DNA of 64,000 nucleotides from Methanococcoides sp. (GCA_021108185.1 JAIORJ010000059.1:1-64000), one strand, 5' to 3'. Shown: positions 1 to 8,464, counted from the stretch's first letter. The notes: generated from the letters alone by a model not told the origin. A program made the numbers and translations.

Positions 1-134
1 ACTACGCAAACGCTCCTGAAGGTAAGAGATTCCAGGACTGTTACGATGTTGCAACTGTTACACCAACAGACGAGTATGTCAAGGTCTATGAGGGCGCAAT
101 AAAGAAGCTCGAAGACTTCGGTCTTACATTCTAA
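1..134 (+). CDS. mtmB: Monomethylamine:corrinoid methyltransferase MtmB, C-terminal end (partial)
   Basis: Only the last 43 codons are inside the window, in the frame that begins at base 3 and stops with TAA at 132-134. The tail has the FQDCYDV motif followed by a TPTDEY segment and ends in GLTF, which I recognise as the C-terminus of MtmB. The enzyme moves a methyl group from monomethylamine to its corrinoid protein MtmC in the cytoplasm; full-length MtmB contains pyrrolysine at an in-frame UAG, but that part lies outside. The methylamine permease just downstream supports the call. A related tail recurs as a remnant near 42.1-42.3 kb. Confidence 0.75.
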   Translation, partial: YANAPEGKRFQDCYDVATVTPTDEYVKVYEGAIKKLEDFGLTF

Positions 135-159
135 CCCTAAAATTAGCAATGACGTTTTT

Positions 160-188
160 ACCAGCGAGAGATCGCTGGTTTTTTTTTA
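160..188 (+). terminator. Hairpin plus T-run terminator after mtmB
   Basis: ACCAGCGA at 160-167 pairs perfectly with TCGCTGGT at 172-179 around a GAGA loop and is followed directly by a run of T. It lies 25 bases past the mtmB stop and probably ends the mtm transcript, so the permease group downstream would have its own promoter. Confidence 0.7.
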
Positions 189-196
189 TAACGCCA

Positions 197-220
197 TTTG
201 TCACTATTTTAATAGACAAA
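197..220. other. Imperfect inverted repeat upstream of the permease group
   Basis: TTTGTC at 197-202 and TATT at 205-208 pair with AATA at 211-214 and GACAAA at 215-220, leaving a two-base AC bulge. It sits between the mtmB terminator and the first small gene of the permease group, so it may be an operator or a leader hairpin. The function is not shown by sequence alone. Confidence 0.3.
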
Positions 221-269
221 TAAACATCGGAATAAAAAAGTCAAATAAGATGTTAAGGGGGCATTCAAA

Positions 270-368
270 ATGGATATGTGGACTTTAATAAACGGGGCAA
301 TTTACCTCATATGTTTTGCCTTGATCGGCTGGATGTTGTTGGACGCAAGCAAAGCATCCAACAAGTAA
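270..368 (+). CDS. 32-aa single-span membrane protein upstream of MtmP
   Basis: ATG at 270 and TAA at 366-368 encode 32 residues. A ribosome site AAGGGGG (255-261) lies about eight bases before the ATG. Residues 4-24 form one hydrophobic helix (starts WTLINGAIYL) followed by a short polar tail ending KASNK. The stop lies 19 bases before the permease start, so the two are probably co-transcribed. I do not recognise a named family. Position suggests a small accessory subunit of the permease, which is inference. It is too short for ordinary gene callers and could be missed in annotation. Confidence 0.6.
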   Translation: MDMWTLINGAIYLICFALIGWMLLDASKASNK

Positions 369-387
369 TGCTACAGGAGGAGGACAA

Positions 388-1761
388 ATGTCAGAAAATT
401 CAAATACTGAAGTCGACCTGGTAAAGTCACTGCGTCCATATCATGTATGGGCACTTGGTGTCGGTATCGTATTGGTCGGAGAATACATGGGTTGGAACTT
501 CACAGTTGCAAAAGGTGGTATACTCGGTTCACTCTTTGCACTGCTGGTTGCAGGTACCATGTATGTAATGGTTTCACTGTGTGCCAGTGAACTAGGTTCA
601 TCCACGAAACTTGCCGGTGGACCGTACGATTGGGCACGATTATTCGTAGGACCCGGTGCGGCGGCCATTGTAGGTCTTGCTGTTTATATGGAATATATTG
701 CCCTGGAAGCTGCTGACGCTATTGTTGTAGCATCCATCGCACAATCGATCTTCCCGGAGATACAAACATTCCCGGTAACTTTGCTTGTTATCGCGGCCTT
801 GACATTTATGAACTATCGTGGAGTTGTAGCAGCACTTAATCTTAACTTTGCTCTTACATTCACAGCATTGATAGCAATTATAGCATTCTTCTTTATGAAT
901 ATTGGTGGAATTGGCGGAGCATGGCATCCGGAATACCTTATTTCAGGAGCTATACCTAACGGGTTTATCGGAGTTTTCGCCGCATTGCAGTTTGGACCAT
1001 GGTTCTACCTTGGTATCGAAGGAGCAGCAATGTGTGCTGAGGAATGTAAACACCCAACAAGAGCTATTCCTCTTGGACAGCAGGCAGGTATGATCACCCT
1101 TCTTCTCGGAGCAGGTATGACATTCTACGTCTGTGCAGGACTCATTCCAACCGCAGAACTCGGTGTTTCAGTATATCCACTCTTTGAAGCAGCAAACCAG
1201 AGCGGTGTTAAATTCCTGGTTGCATTCCTTGCAATAGGTACCCTATTCACCTGTCTTGCAAGTGCCAACGGTACTGTCTGTGATTCATCAAGGTCCTGGT
1301 TTGCTCTGTCAAGAGATCATTTCCTGACCAACTGGTTCGCTGCAGTACACCCAAGATACAGCACTCCATACAGGGCAGTCATTTTCACAATGCCAATTGC
1401 TGTTGCCTTTGCATACAGTGGTTACCTGGACCAGGTCATTACTTTCTCCATCACATCAGGACTGGTATGCTACGTGATGATCCCATTCTCCCTGATACGC
1501 TTCAGGAAGATGTTCCCGGAACACACACAAAAAGTACGTCCATTTGTCGGACCTCTGCAACCTTATCTGGCATACTTCACAATATTGCTGGCGATCGTGA
1601 TCATGTCTACACTTAACTGGGGATACAGCTACAACCTTCTCTTCGGACTCTTGTTCTATGTAGTAGCCTACTTCTACTTCTCATGGAGATACAGGAGCAT
1701 AGACGCAAAACACGACTGGGGAGAGGATCTTGGATGGCCTGAACCTGCACACAGGAGATAA
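388..1761 (+). CDS. mtmP: Methylamine permease MtmP (APC superfamily)
   Basis: A 457-residue integral membrane protein with about twelve hydrophobic segments. The first helix has GVGIVLVGEYMGWN and is followed by the AGTMYVMVSLCASEL region typical of amino acid-polyamine-organocation permeases of the ethanolamine-permease type. It sits directly downstream of mtmB, where methanogens keep the monomethylamine permease MtmP. The likely role is uptake of methylamine across the cytoplasmic membrane. A clear ribosome site AGGAGGA (375-381) precedes the ATG. It is flanked by three very small membrane proteins in the same orientation, with gaps of 19, 13 and 13 bases, which points to one operon. Substrate specificity is inferred from context and family. 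Confidence 0.8.
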   Translation: MSENSNTEVDLVKSLRPYHVWALGVGIVLVGEYMGWNFTVAKGGILGSLFALLVAGTMYVMVSLCASELGSSTKLAGGPYDWARLFVGPGAAAIVGLAVYMEYIALEAADAIVVASIAQSIFPEIQTFPVTLLVIAALTFMNYRGVVAALNLNFALTFTALIAIIAFFFMNIGGIGGAWHPEYLISGAIPNGFIGVFAALQFGPWFYLGIEGAAMCAEECKHPTRAIPLGQQAGMITLLLGAGMTFYVCAGLIPTAELGVSVYPLFEAANQSGVKFLVAFLAIGTLFTCLASANGTVCDSSRSWFALSRDHFLTNWFAAVHPRYSTPYRAVIFTMPIAVAFAYSGYLDQVITFSITSGLVCYVMIPFSLIRFRKMFPEHTQKVRPFVGPLQPYLAYFTILLAIVIMSTLNWGYSYNLLFGLLFYVVAYFYFSWRYRSIDAKHDWGEDLGWPEPAHRR

Positions 1762-1774
1762 TGGAGGAAGAAAA

Positions 1775-2038
1775 ATGGTAAATGAAACAAAATATCACAA
1801 CGACCTCAAAAAAGATGCAGGCATTATTGTTCTTGTATTAGGACTATTGTACTTCTCAGAAACATTTGTCTTTTACAAGATAATGTCGACCCTTTGGGAT
1901 GCAGTGCCTGAAGCTCGTACACTATTTCCGGTCTACCTCTTGTTCCTCTTGCTCCTGCTCGGGATCGAGACCATCGGATGTATCAGAGTGTACAATTCTA
2001 TCAAAGAACACATGTACGACTTTAAGTATTACGAATGA
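1775..2038 (+). CDS. 87-aa two-span membrane protein downstream of MtmP
   Basis: The start is ATG at 1775, chosen because GGAGGAAG (1763-1770) sits just upstream; a longer reading from 1730 would overlap mtmP. The protein is 87 residues with two hydrophobic helices at about residues 14-37 and 49-71 and charged ends (KYHNDLKKD at the start and a tyrosine-rich KYYE tail). I know no named family. Its position 13 bases after mtmP suggests a partner or assembly factor of the permease, but only context supports that. Confidence 0.65.
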   Translation: MVNETKYHNDLKKDAGIIVLVLGLLYFSETFVFYKIMSTLWDAVPEARTLFPVYLLFLLLLLGIETIGCIRVYNSIKEHMYDFKYYE

Positions 2039-2051
2039 AGGGGGGAAAGAC

Positions 2052-2300
2052 ATGGCAAGCGAAATAAAGACAGAAAGAAGCATGTTCATGACGATATTCG
2101 ATATCCTGTTCATATTCATACTGGCAGGTATCTGTATCGTATTCCCGGTGATCATTCAGGGAACGGTCCTTGTGGGCTGGGAAGGAACAGGATCAATGCA
2201 ATTCGTCTGGGATCCAGTACAGTATTTTGGATTGCTGGCAGTAATTCTTGTATTCTTCGGTGTGGTACTCTACCACTCGGTCAAGAATTACAGGTTCTGA
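2052..2300 (+). CDS. 82-aa two-span membrane protein, last gene of the permease group
   Basis: ATG at 2052 follows a GGGGGAAA ribosome site (2041-2048). The 82 residues form two hydrophobic helices, about residues 13-34 and 56-76, joined by a loop with a GWEGTG segment, and end in KNYRF. The general plan (polar N-end, two spans, basic aromatic C-end) resembles the 87-residue neighbour, so the two could be diverged relatives, though sequence identity by eye is weak. A strong terminator follows at 2314, closing the group. Function unknown; an MtmP-associated subunit is the simplest idea. Confidence 0.65.
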   Translation: MASEIKTERSMFMTIFDILFIFILAGICIVFPVIIQGTVLVGWEGTGSMQFVWDPVQYFGLLAVILVFFGVVLYHSVKNYRF

Positions 2301-2313
2301 ACATGTGAGAAAT

Positions 2314-2336
2314 GTTGCCAGCATTTTGCTGGCAAC
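2314..2336 (+). terminator. Terminator hairpin after the permease group
   Basis: GTTGCCAGCA at 2314-2323 pairs perfectly with TGCTGGCAAC at 2327-2336 around a TTT loop. It lies 13 bases after the last gene of the permease group. Confidence 0.65.
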
Positions 2337-2385
2337 TTATATATTTTCAAATATCGTATAAAATAATGAAGTAATGGGTGATTTT

Positions 2386-2859
2386 ATGAGTGAACAAGTG
2401 ATCAACCGCCTTAAAGACCCGGAAAACATCACAGAAACAGAGCAGAAACATGTACCTGTTATCGAAGCTGATGAAGTGATGACCGCAGAAAGTTCGTTCA
2501 AAGTTACTGTAAAAGTGGGGGAATTACCACACGTTATGCAGGATGAACACTATATAGAGTGGATCGAACTCTCGCTCGGGGATATAAAGATCGGCAGGGT
2601 AGAACTATCACCTTCCGATGAGAAAGCTGAAGCAACATTTACTGTTAAACCAACAGAAGAAATTGTGGGTATCCATGCCTATCAGGTATGCAATATTCGT
2701 GGTGTGAATGTTTGTGGAAAGTGTGGCAGCAAATCTGTTGTAATGAAGTTAGATGCACTGGCAAGCTGCAACGTTCATGGTTTGTGGGAGTCAAAGAAGG
2801 AAGTCACGATCATGTCAAGTCATGAAGGCGAAGGGAAAGCCTGTGCCTGGCATAAATGA
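2386..2859 (+). CDS. Methanoferrodoxin (superoxide reductase with extra Fe-S cluster)
   Basis: The protein has the superoxide reductase iron-site motifs: HVMQDEHYIEWIEL gives the histidines and SCNVHGLWE gives the cysteine and last histidine. Unlike plain neelaredoxin, it has extra cysteines: a C-x7-C-x2-C set (CNIRGVNVCGKC) and a C-terminal CAWHK. This fits methanoferrodoxin, the Methanosarcina superoxide reductase reported to carry an additional [4Fe-4S] cluster. It reduces superoxide to peroxide in the cytoplasm of these strict anaerobes. I chose ATG 2386 because GGGTGA precedes it; an ATG at 2374 would add four residues. It stands alone between two terminators. Confidence 0.8.
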   Translation: MSEQVINRLKDPENITETEQKHVPVIEADEVMTAESSFKVTVKVGELPHVMQDEHYIEWIELSLGDIKIGRVELSPSDEKAEATFTVKPTEEIVGIHAYQVCNIRGVNVCGKCGSKSVVMKLDALASCNVHGLWESKKEVTIMSSHEGEGKACAWHK

Positions 2860-2904
2860 TCTTTTAATAGTGTTGATGTATGGGGGTACGTCATAACTAC
2901 TAAA

Positions 2905-2936
2905 CCCGGAGTTGATACTCTGGGCCTTTTTCTTTT
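2905..2936 (+). terminator. Terminator after the superoxide reductase gene
   Basis: CCCGGAGT at 2905-2912 pairs with ACTCTGGG at 2917-2924 (one G-T pair) around TGAT, followed by a T-rich tract to about 2938. Confidence 0.65.
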
Positions 2937-2979
2937 TTGCAATGAATTTACAATTTACAATCAGTTCAACTGTGGTAGT

Positions 2980-3384
2980 ATGAAAGAAAAGAGCATCCTA
3001 ATAGTCGAAGATGAAATGATAGTCGCCATGATGATCAAGTTGAAACTTCTTGAAATGGGATACAAGGTAGCAGGACATGCAGTATCAGGGGAGCAAGCAT
3101 TAATGATGATCAATGAAAATATTCCAGATCTTGTTATAATGGATATTTTTATCAAAGGAAACCTTGATGGTATCGAGACAGCATTAGAGATAGAAAATAG
3201 ATGCTCAGTTCCAATCATTTTCTTAACAGGGGACTCATCCAATGAAACAACTACAAGAGCATCCTTTGCAAACCCTGTAGGTTATTTACAGAAACCGTTT
3301 ATGGATGAAGAATTAGAATATGTAATCGAATCTGCCATGCACAAGCATATTGCCCAGACAAGAGAAATTTCCATTCCAAATTGA
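2980..3384 (+). CDS. Stand-alone response regulator receiver domain
   Basis: A 134-residue CheY-like receiver with nothing attached. The acidic pocket is VEDE at residues 9-12, the phosphoacceptor aspartate lies in LVIMDIFIKG (near residue 54), the conserved Thr/Ser is in FLTGDSS, and the lysine is in LQKPF near residue 107. It would take phosphate from a histidine kinase and signal through protein contacts. No kinase adjoins it; many Methanosarcinaceae have orphan receivers of this kind. The start ATG lacks a strong ribosome site in view. Confidence 0.85.
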   Translation: MKEKSILIVEDEMIVAMMIKLKLLEMGYKVAGHAVSGEQALMMINENIPDLVIMDIFIKGNLDGIETALEIENRCSVPIIFLTGDSSNETTTRASFANPVGYLQKPFMDEELEYVIESAMHKHIAQTREISIPN

Positions 3385-3483
3385 TCAGAACATCATTGTT
3401 TTAGTACTAGTATGACATTGTTTTAGTACTATTATAACATTTTTTTACATAAAAAGGTTCAAATTCTCCATAGGATATGGAAC

Positions 3484-4008
3484 ATGAAACTTGATCACGA
3501 ACAGGGAAGATACATCATATTAGGAAGTATAGATGGGATACTGGCAGTTCTTGGTGTTGTCATAGGAACATCCCATGTTGTGGAAGATCCATCGATCATT
3601 ATCAATGCTGCTCTTGGTGGTGCCGTTGCCCTTGCATTGACTAACGGTATCGGCTCATACCTTGCTGAAAGTGCGGTAGAGTACGGCAATCTTGCAGAAC
3701 TGGAAAAACCCCTTCTACGAAGTCTTGAATCCACAACCCTAGAACGTGATACAAAGAAAAAGATATGGAATGATTCCATTACACACGGCGGATCAAGCCT
3801 TATTGGCTCCCTTATACCGATAATGCCCTTCGTATTATTTGATACGCTTGCACTTGAGATAGCGATCATACTCAGCATATCTGTTCTTGCCATACTTGGA
3901 GTATATTCGGGTAAGCTTGCTAAACAAAGTCTCATAAAACATGCTGTGAGAATGGTAGGACTGGGAATATTGATCGTCCTGGCTGTTACTTCATTAGGTC
4001 TTCAATGA
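3484..4008 (+). CDS. VIT1/CCC1-family membrane protein
   Basis: 174 residues with about five hydrophobic helices. The GSIDGILAVLGVVIG segment near the N-terminus and the later KKIWNDSITHGGSSLIGSLIP segment match the VIT1/CCC1 (DUF125) family, whose eukaryotic members move iron or manganese into vacuoles. In archaea the substrate is not settled; metal transport across the cytoplasmic membrane is the likely role. It stands alone in the plus strand, upstream of a universal stress protein and a cation exchanger, a run of ion and stress functions that may be coincidence. Confidence 0.75.
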   Translation: MKLDHEQGRYIILGSIDGILAVLGVVIGTSHVVEDPSIIINAALGGAVALALTNGIGSYLAESAVEYGNLAELEKPLLRSLESTTLERDTKKKIWNDSITHGGSSLIGSLIPIMPFVLFDTLALEIAIILSISVLAILGVYSGKLAKQSLIKHAVRMVGLGILIVLAVTSLGLQ

Positions 4009-4080
4009 CAGAACGATGGAAATCGTATCAGTTACAATAGCTTAAATGATCAAAGACATAATATCAAAAGGTGAAAGAAC

Positions 4081-4521
4081 ATGGAAGAGATCGCTTATAA
4101 GAACATTCTTGTTCCCATTGATGAAAAGCAGCTTTCAAAAAGGGTCATCGATCACGCACTACATGTCGCGGATAAAGAAGCAGGCAAGTTGATCATTGTC
4201 TATGTGGAAAGGAAAAAAACTCTGGAATGCATCTTTCCAAAAGAACTGGCTGAAAAGATGATGGTGATCGTAAAGGAGAATATTGAAGCCAACATGAACT
4301 ATGCTCTTGAAAATGCAAAACGATCAGGCGTAGAGATTGAAAAGATCATACTTGACAATGATGACATTGCTAAAGACCTTATCAGAGTAGCCGAAGAAAA
4401 TAGTGTGAACCTGACAGTAATGGGTTCCGAATCTTTAAGGACTGACCCCTTTGGAAGTATTACCCGATGGCTTATCGCAGCAGATATCGGACCTGTTCTG
4501 GTTATCACTGACGAAGACTGA
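4081..4521 (+). CDS. Universal stress protein (UspA family)
   Basis: 146 residues with the Usp fold: an N-terminal strand NILVPIDEKQLSKRVIDHAL and a C-terminal ATP-binding-type motif VMGSES followed by FGSITRWLI. The ribosome site AAAGGTGA (4069-4076) lies just before the ATG. Usp proteins are cytoplasmic and often bind ATP, and they are induced by stress; the exact role here cannot be read. It is followed closely by the exchanger gene, and the two may be co-transcribed. Confidence 0.85.
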   Translation: MEEIAYKNILVPIDEKQLSKRVIDHALHVADKEAGKLIIVYVERKKTLECIFPKELAEKMMVIVKENIEANMNYALENAKRSGVEIEKIILDNDDIAKDLIRVAEENSVNLTVMGSESLRTDPFGSITRWLIAADIGPVLVITDED

Positions 4522-4565
4522 TACACGCATTTTAAATCTAATGGGAAGCTATAGGGGTGAACATT

Positions 4566-5510
4566 ATGCTATCCACCCTATTGCTTTTCCTGTTAAGCCT
4601 TGTCCTGATCACCAAAGGTGCGGACTGGTTTATTGAAGCCGCTGTGGCCATCTCTGCCAAAAGTGGCCTTCCAAAGATCATAATCGGAGCCACCATAGTC
4701 AGTTTTGCTACGACAGCTCCCGAATTTACAGTTTCTTCAATGGCCGCATACCTTGGCCATACCGACCTGACGATCGGGAATGCAGTCGGATCCGCCATCT
4801 GCAACATAGGGCTTGCGCTTGGAGTAGTAATAGCAGTAAAGGCAATACCGGTGGATGGACACTCTTTCCTTCATAAAGGTGCTATAATGCTGATAGCAGC
4901 GCTCACACTCGTGGCACTGACATTGGATAGGACATTAAGTTCTTTCGATGGCATTATTTTACTTACTATATTCGTTGGTTTTCTCTACTATAACTATCGC
5001 CTTCAGTCTGCCATATTTAGTGAGAATGAGAAAAAAAGGGAAAAACTGTCCTTAAGCGAAATAAAATCAGATATCTTCTACTTTTTACTTGGAGCAGCAC
5101 TTGTAGTTATCGGAAGCCGCATACTTGTAGACACAGGCACCGAGATAGCACGCTGTTTTGGCATTCCTGAAATGATAATAGGACTAACCCTTGTAGCACT
5201 TGGAACATCCCTTCCTGAGCTTATAACCGCAATTTCTGCAACCCTTAAAGGGCATCAGGACCTTTCCATCGGAAACATCCTCGGTGCAAATACCATGGAT
5301 ATTGCACTCATACTGGGATTCTCCTCACAGATAAGAGATATTCCTATACCTGACCAATCCCTCATGTATGACTTCCCATTCATGATAGTCATCATGCTCT
5401 TGCTTATTATTTTCGGGATCACGAAAAAACGGCTTGACAGGTGGGAAGGTGTAGTTATCATGTTGGTCTATTTCGGTTATATTGCAGGTCTTTTCCTGCT
5501 CTACACCTGA
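4566..5510 (+). CDS. Calcium/sodium exchanger family protein (CaCA, YrbG-like)
   Basis: About 314 residues and ten hydrophobic helices in two homologous halves. The two alpha-repeat signatures are GATIVSFATTAPEF in the first half and GLTLVALGTSLPELITA in the second; each carries the acidic residue that coordinates the cation. This is the K+-independent Na+/Ca2+ exchanger family, acting in the cytoplasmic membrane. I prefer ATG 4566 because AGGGGTGA lies five bases before it; the GTG at 4557 is part of that ribosome site. Confidence 0.85.
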   Translation: MLSTLLLFLLSLVLITKGADWFIEAAVAISAKSGLPKIIIGATIVSFATTAPEFTVSSMAAYLGHTDLTIGNAVGSAICNIGLALGVVIAVKAIPVDGHSFLHKGAIMLIAALTLVALTLDRTLSSFDGIILLTIFVGFLYYNYRLQSAIFSENEKKREKLSLSEIKSDIFYFLLGAALVVIGSRILVDTGTEIARCFGIPEMIIGLTLVALGTSLPELITAISATLKGHQDLSIGNILGANTMDIALILGFSSQIRDIPIPDQSLMYDFPFMIVIMLLLIIFGITKKRLDRWEGVVIMLVYFGYIAGLFLLYT

Positions 5511-5619
5511 ATCCCTTTCAGATCCATTTATTCAGAAAAATAGCCATATTGCTGATCACGTATCAGCAAATCCGTCAGGCTTAAATCATGTCAGATAAAA
5601 TATTCTTAGAGGTTTTGCT

Positions 5620-6063
5620 ATGAAAAAAATGTGGATAATGATATTTATGGTAGCGGCTCTTATCACCGCAGGATGTGCCGGAGATAGTACAGAAACAACA
5701 ACTTATACTGATGATGATCTGGAAGTGACAACTAATATACCCGAAGGTGCTGAAGACCAATGGTGTCCTGTCGGTACTACCTGGGAAGCTGTGAACCCAC
5801 AGACAGGTGAATCAATGACCATGGAGATCACAGGTACTGAGACCGTTAACGGCATAGAGATGTGCAAAGCTATGGTGGAGATCGACCCTGCCGTAGATGG
5901 TGTTGCAAAAATGGTATACTTGTGGGCGGAGAATGGAGAATCGGTTATCTGGACAAACTACGATGGATCAGGAAATGTTCATTCAAGAATAACAATTCTT
6001 GATGGAAAGATGTCTATTACTGCCGAGGGTGGGGAAGTAATAGAGTTTGGAACGACAGAATAA
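5620..6063 (+). CDS. Small secreted lipoprotein of unknown function
   Basis: 147 residues. The N-terminus MKKMWIMIFMVAALITAGCAG is a signal peptide ending in a lipobox, so the cysteine at residue 19 is probably lipid-anchored on the outer face of the membrane. The mature part is acidic and threonine-rich first, then has a compact strand-rich domain containing WCPVGTTWEAVNPQTG and MCKAMVEID. I recognise similar lipoproteins in Methanosarcinaceae but no named function. A terminator follows at 6079, so it is monocistronic. Confidence 0.7.
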   Translation: MKKMWIMIFMVAALITAGCAGDSTETTTYTDDDLEVTTNIPEGAEDQWCPVGTTWEAVNPQTGESMTMEITGTETVNGIEMCKAMVEIDPAVDGVAKMVYLWAENGESVIWTNYDGSGNVHSRITILDGKMSITAEGGEVIEFGTTE

Positions 6064-6078
6064 CTTCCTGTTGATCAT

Positions 6079-6118
6079 ATAAGCAGATGAATACTGCTTA
6101 TGTATTTTTATTTTTTTA
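6079..6118 (+). terminator. Terminator after the lipoprotein gene
   Basis: ATAAGCAG at 6079-6086 pairs perfectly with CTGCTTAT at 6094-6101, followed by a T-rich tract reaching about 6118. Confidence 0.65.
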
Positions 6119-6266
6119 ATTATTGGTATTTCTGTACCAGATCCTATTCATAAAGTCTTTTTGTTAGAATTTCCTTTAATCAAGGTAAAGAACTATAATA
6201 AATCACATCTTATACGGGACCATTCATTCTAACGAACTATCAAGTCATTGAAAGAAGGATAAAAAT

Positions 6267-6545
6267 ATGACCTCAACCCGCTTTATAATCACTGTTATTG
6301 GTATCGACAAAATAGGCATTGTTGCCAGCATTACAAAAGTTATGGCAGATTTTAATGTGAATATCGTTGATATCAGCCAGACCATAATGGAAGACCTGTT
6401 CACAATGATCATGCTGGCAGGCGTGAAATCCGAGAACTTTGACCTTGCAGCATTCCAAAAAGCAATGGTTGGAAAAGGGGAAGAGCTTGGTGTTGAAGTG
6501 CGTGTACAGCATGAAGACGCCTTCCGCTTTATGCACAGGATATAA
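6267..6545 (+). CDS. ACT-domain protein, UPF0237 family
   Basis: 92 residues forming one ACT domain: the strand [21 protein letters not shown] and the following [11 protein letters not shown] element are the usual ligand-binding start. UPF0237 proteins are GcvR-like and often sit, as here, directly before a UPF0210 gene. Only 14 bases separate its stop from the start of the next gene, so an operon is clear. The likely role is amino-acid-responsive regulation of the neighbour, which is inferred from conservation of the pair. Confidence 0.85.
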   Translation: MTSTRFIITVIGIDKIGIVASITKVMADFNVNIVDISQTIMEDLFTMIMLAGVKSENFDLAAFQKAMVGKGEELGVEVRVQHEDAFRFMHRI

Positions 6546-6559
6546 AACAGGTGATCAAG

Positions 6560-7921
6560 ATGCTTATTCATCCAGAAGAGATACTTGAGACCATCCACAT
6601 GATCAAAGCTGAGAACTTTGATATAAGGACAGTTACCATGGGAATTAATCTTCGTGATTGCTGTCACAGTGACATCGATGTCCTCAATAAAAATATCTAC
6701 AACAAGATAACTGGTTATGCAAAGGAACTTGTGAGAACCACAGAGGAAGTTCAGAACCTTTACGGCATTCCCATAACCAACAAACGAATTGCTGTTACCC
6801 CTATTGCCATCGTTGCTGAAAGTTGTGACACTGAGGACTATGTTTCCATAGCAAAGACCCTTGACAGAGCTGCTGAAGATGTAGGTATCGATTTCATAGG
6901 AGGTTTCAGTGCCCTTGTACATAAAGGGATAACTCCTGGTGATCTGAAGCTTATCAATTCGATCCCGCAAGCTCTTGCCAGTACTAAAAAAGTATGTTCA
7001 TCCATCAATGTCGCAACTACAAAGGCAGGGATAAACATGGACGCTGTGGCAATGATGGGACATATAGTCAAAAAGACAGCGGAAGCAACTAAAGATGCTG
7101 ATGGTATCGGATGTGCAAAGCTTGTTATCTTTGCAAACGCACCTGAAGATAATCCTTTCATGGCAGGTGCATTTCATGGTATAGGAGAACCAGATTGTGT
7201 CATTAATGTCGGAGTCAGTGGTCCAGGTGTCGTAAATTCAACTGTACGCGAACTGAAAGACCCGGACCTTGGTGAGATCTCAGAAGCCATCAAGAAAACC
7301 GCTTTTAAGATAACAAGGATGGGAGAGATGGTAGGAAGAGAAGTTTCCCGGCGGCTTAATGTCGATTTTGGAGTTCTCGACCTTTCCCTTGCACCTACCC
7401 CGGAAATAGGCGATAGTGTTGCGGCCATCCTTGAAGCCATGGGACTCGAGGCTTGCGGAACACATGGAACAACTGCAGCTCTTGCTCTACTTAATGATGC
7501 TGTGAAAAAAGGTGGTTCAATGGCCTCATCCTATGTGGGCGGTTTAAGTGGTGCTTTCATTCCGGTCAGCGAAGATGCAGGAATGATACGTGCGGTCGAA
7601 TTGGGTGCATTGAGCCTTGACAAGCTAGAAGCCATGACCAGCGTATGTTCCGTGGGACTGGATATGATAGCAATTCCAGGAGACACGTCTGCAGCAACCA
7701 TTTCAGCAATCATTGCCGATGAAATGGCCATTGGAATGATAAACAAGAAAACGACGGCAGTACGCCTTATACCTGCTCCGGGCAAGAAAGTAGGAGATAG
7801 CGTAGAATACGGAGGATTACTTGGAAGAGCACCGGTTATGAAAGTCTCTGAATTCAGTTCAGAAAAGTTTATAGCACGCGGTGGAAGGATACCTGCCCCC
7901 ATTCAGGCACTAACGAATTGA
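6560..7921 (+). CDS. UPF0210 (DUF711, PFL-like) protein
   Basis: About 453 residues. The sequence follows the UPF0210 family from the N-terminal [22 protein letters not shown] through the glycine-rich [12 protein letters not shown] and the C-terminal [11 protein letters not shown]. The family has a fold related to pyruvate formate-lyase-like proteins, but no confirmed reaction is known to me. ATG 6560 is preferred since AGGTGATC lies directly before it; a GTG at 6551 would add three residues. It forms a conserved pair with the ACT protein upstream. Confidence 0.85.
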   Translation: MLIHPEEILETIHMIKAENFDIRTVTMGINLRDCCHSDIDVLNKNIYNKITGYAKELVRTTEEVQNLYGIPITNKRIAVTPIAIVAESCDTEDYVSIAKTLDRAAEDVGIDFIGGFSALVHKGITPGDLKLINSIPQALASTKKVCSSINVATTKAGINMDAVAMMGHIVKKTAEATKDADGIGCAKLVIFANAPEDNPFMAGAFHGIGEPDCVINVGVSGPGVVNSTVRELKDPDLGEISEAIKKTAFKITRMGEMVGREVSRRLNVDFGVLDLSLAPTPEIGDSVAAILEAMGLEACGTHGTTAALALLNDAVKKGGSMASSYVGGLSGAFIPVSEDAGMIRAVELGALSLDKLEAMTSVCSVGLDMIAIPGDTSAATISAIIADEMAIGMINKKTTAVRLIPAPGKKVGDSVEYGGLLGRAPVMKVSEFSSEKFIARGGRIPAPIQALTN

Positions 7922-7942
7922 AATTTGAAACCGGCATATATT

Positions 7943-8464
7943 TTAGACATTTCCAGAAGTAGAAACTTTATCAGAGCATGAAAAGATGATGCGTTCTACA
8001 ATATCCCCTTTTTTCGCCCCTTTCTTTATTTTTATCCGAACGTCTAAATAACGTTCGTATAACTTTTTTCGCTCATGATACAGGTCTTTCAGCCCTTTGT
8101 CCTTAAAACCAACAAGCCCTCTTTTGGAAGGAGAGATACGCCGGGCGATCAGACTAAAAGATACATCCAGATAAACTATCGTGGAAATTTCCTTAAGATG
8201 TTTCATCGCTTTATCCGAATAGACTATGCTACCACCAGTTGCAATAACATAGTTATCCAGTTCACGAAGTCCAATAACTATCTGTTCTTCAAGCTCAATG
8301 AACTCATCGTCACCGTGATTATCTATGAATGTTTGCAGGTCCGTACCGATCTTTCCGCGTATGAGATTATCAATATCTATGAACTTGCGGCCAAGTTTTT
8401 TTGCAAGTTGTTTTCCAATCGTGGATTTGCCTGCTCCAGACATGCCAATAAGTGTAATGTTCAT
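7943..8464 (-). CDS. Shikimate-kinase-like P-loop kinase
   Basis: 173 residues with a P-loop GMSGAGKST at residues 7-15 and a DID segment near residue 31, as in bacterial-type AroK. However, the usual substrate-binding F-R-x-x-E is F-I-E-L-E here, so the shikimate-contacting arginine is missing, and the normal GGG is ATGGS. Archaea usually make shikimate-3-phosphate with an unrelated GHMP kinase, so this is more likely a small-molecule kinase with another substrate. The C-terminal lid region has KRGLVGF. It is encoded alone on the minus strand and its stop lies 22 bases from that of UPF0210, convergent. Confidence 0.65.
   Translation of the reverse strand: MNITLIGMSGAGKSTIGKQLAKKLGRKFIDIDNLIRGKIGTDLQTFIDNHGDDEFIELEEQIVIGLRELDNYVIATGGSIVYSDKAMKHLKEISTIVYLDVSFSLIARRISPSKRGLVGFKDKGLKDLYHERKKLYERYLDVRIKIKKGAKKGDIVERIIFSCSDKVSTSGNV

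Noticed and set aside
6245-6970. Minus-strand frame of 241 codons
   Set aside because: It is antisense to the ACT and UPF0210 genes, both of which show family motifs.
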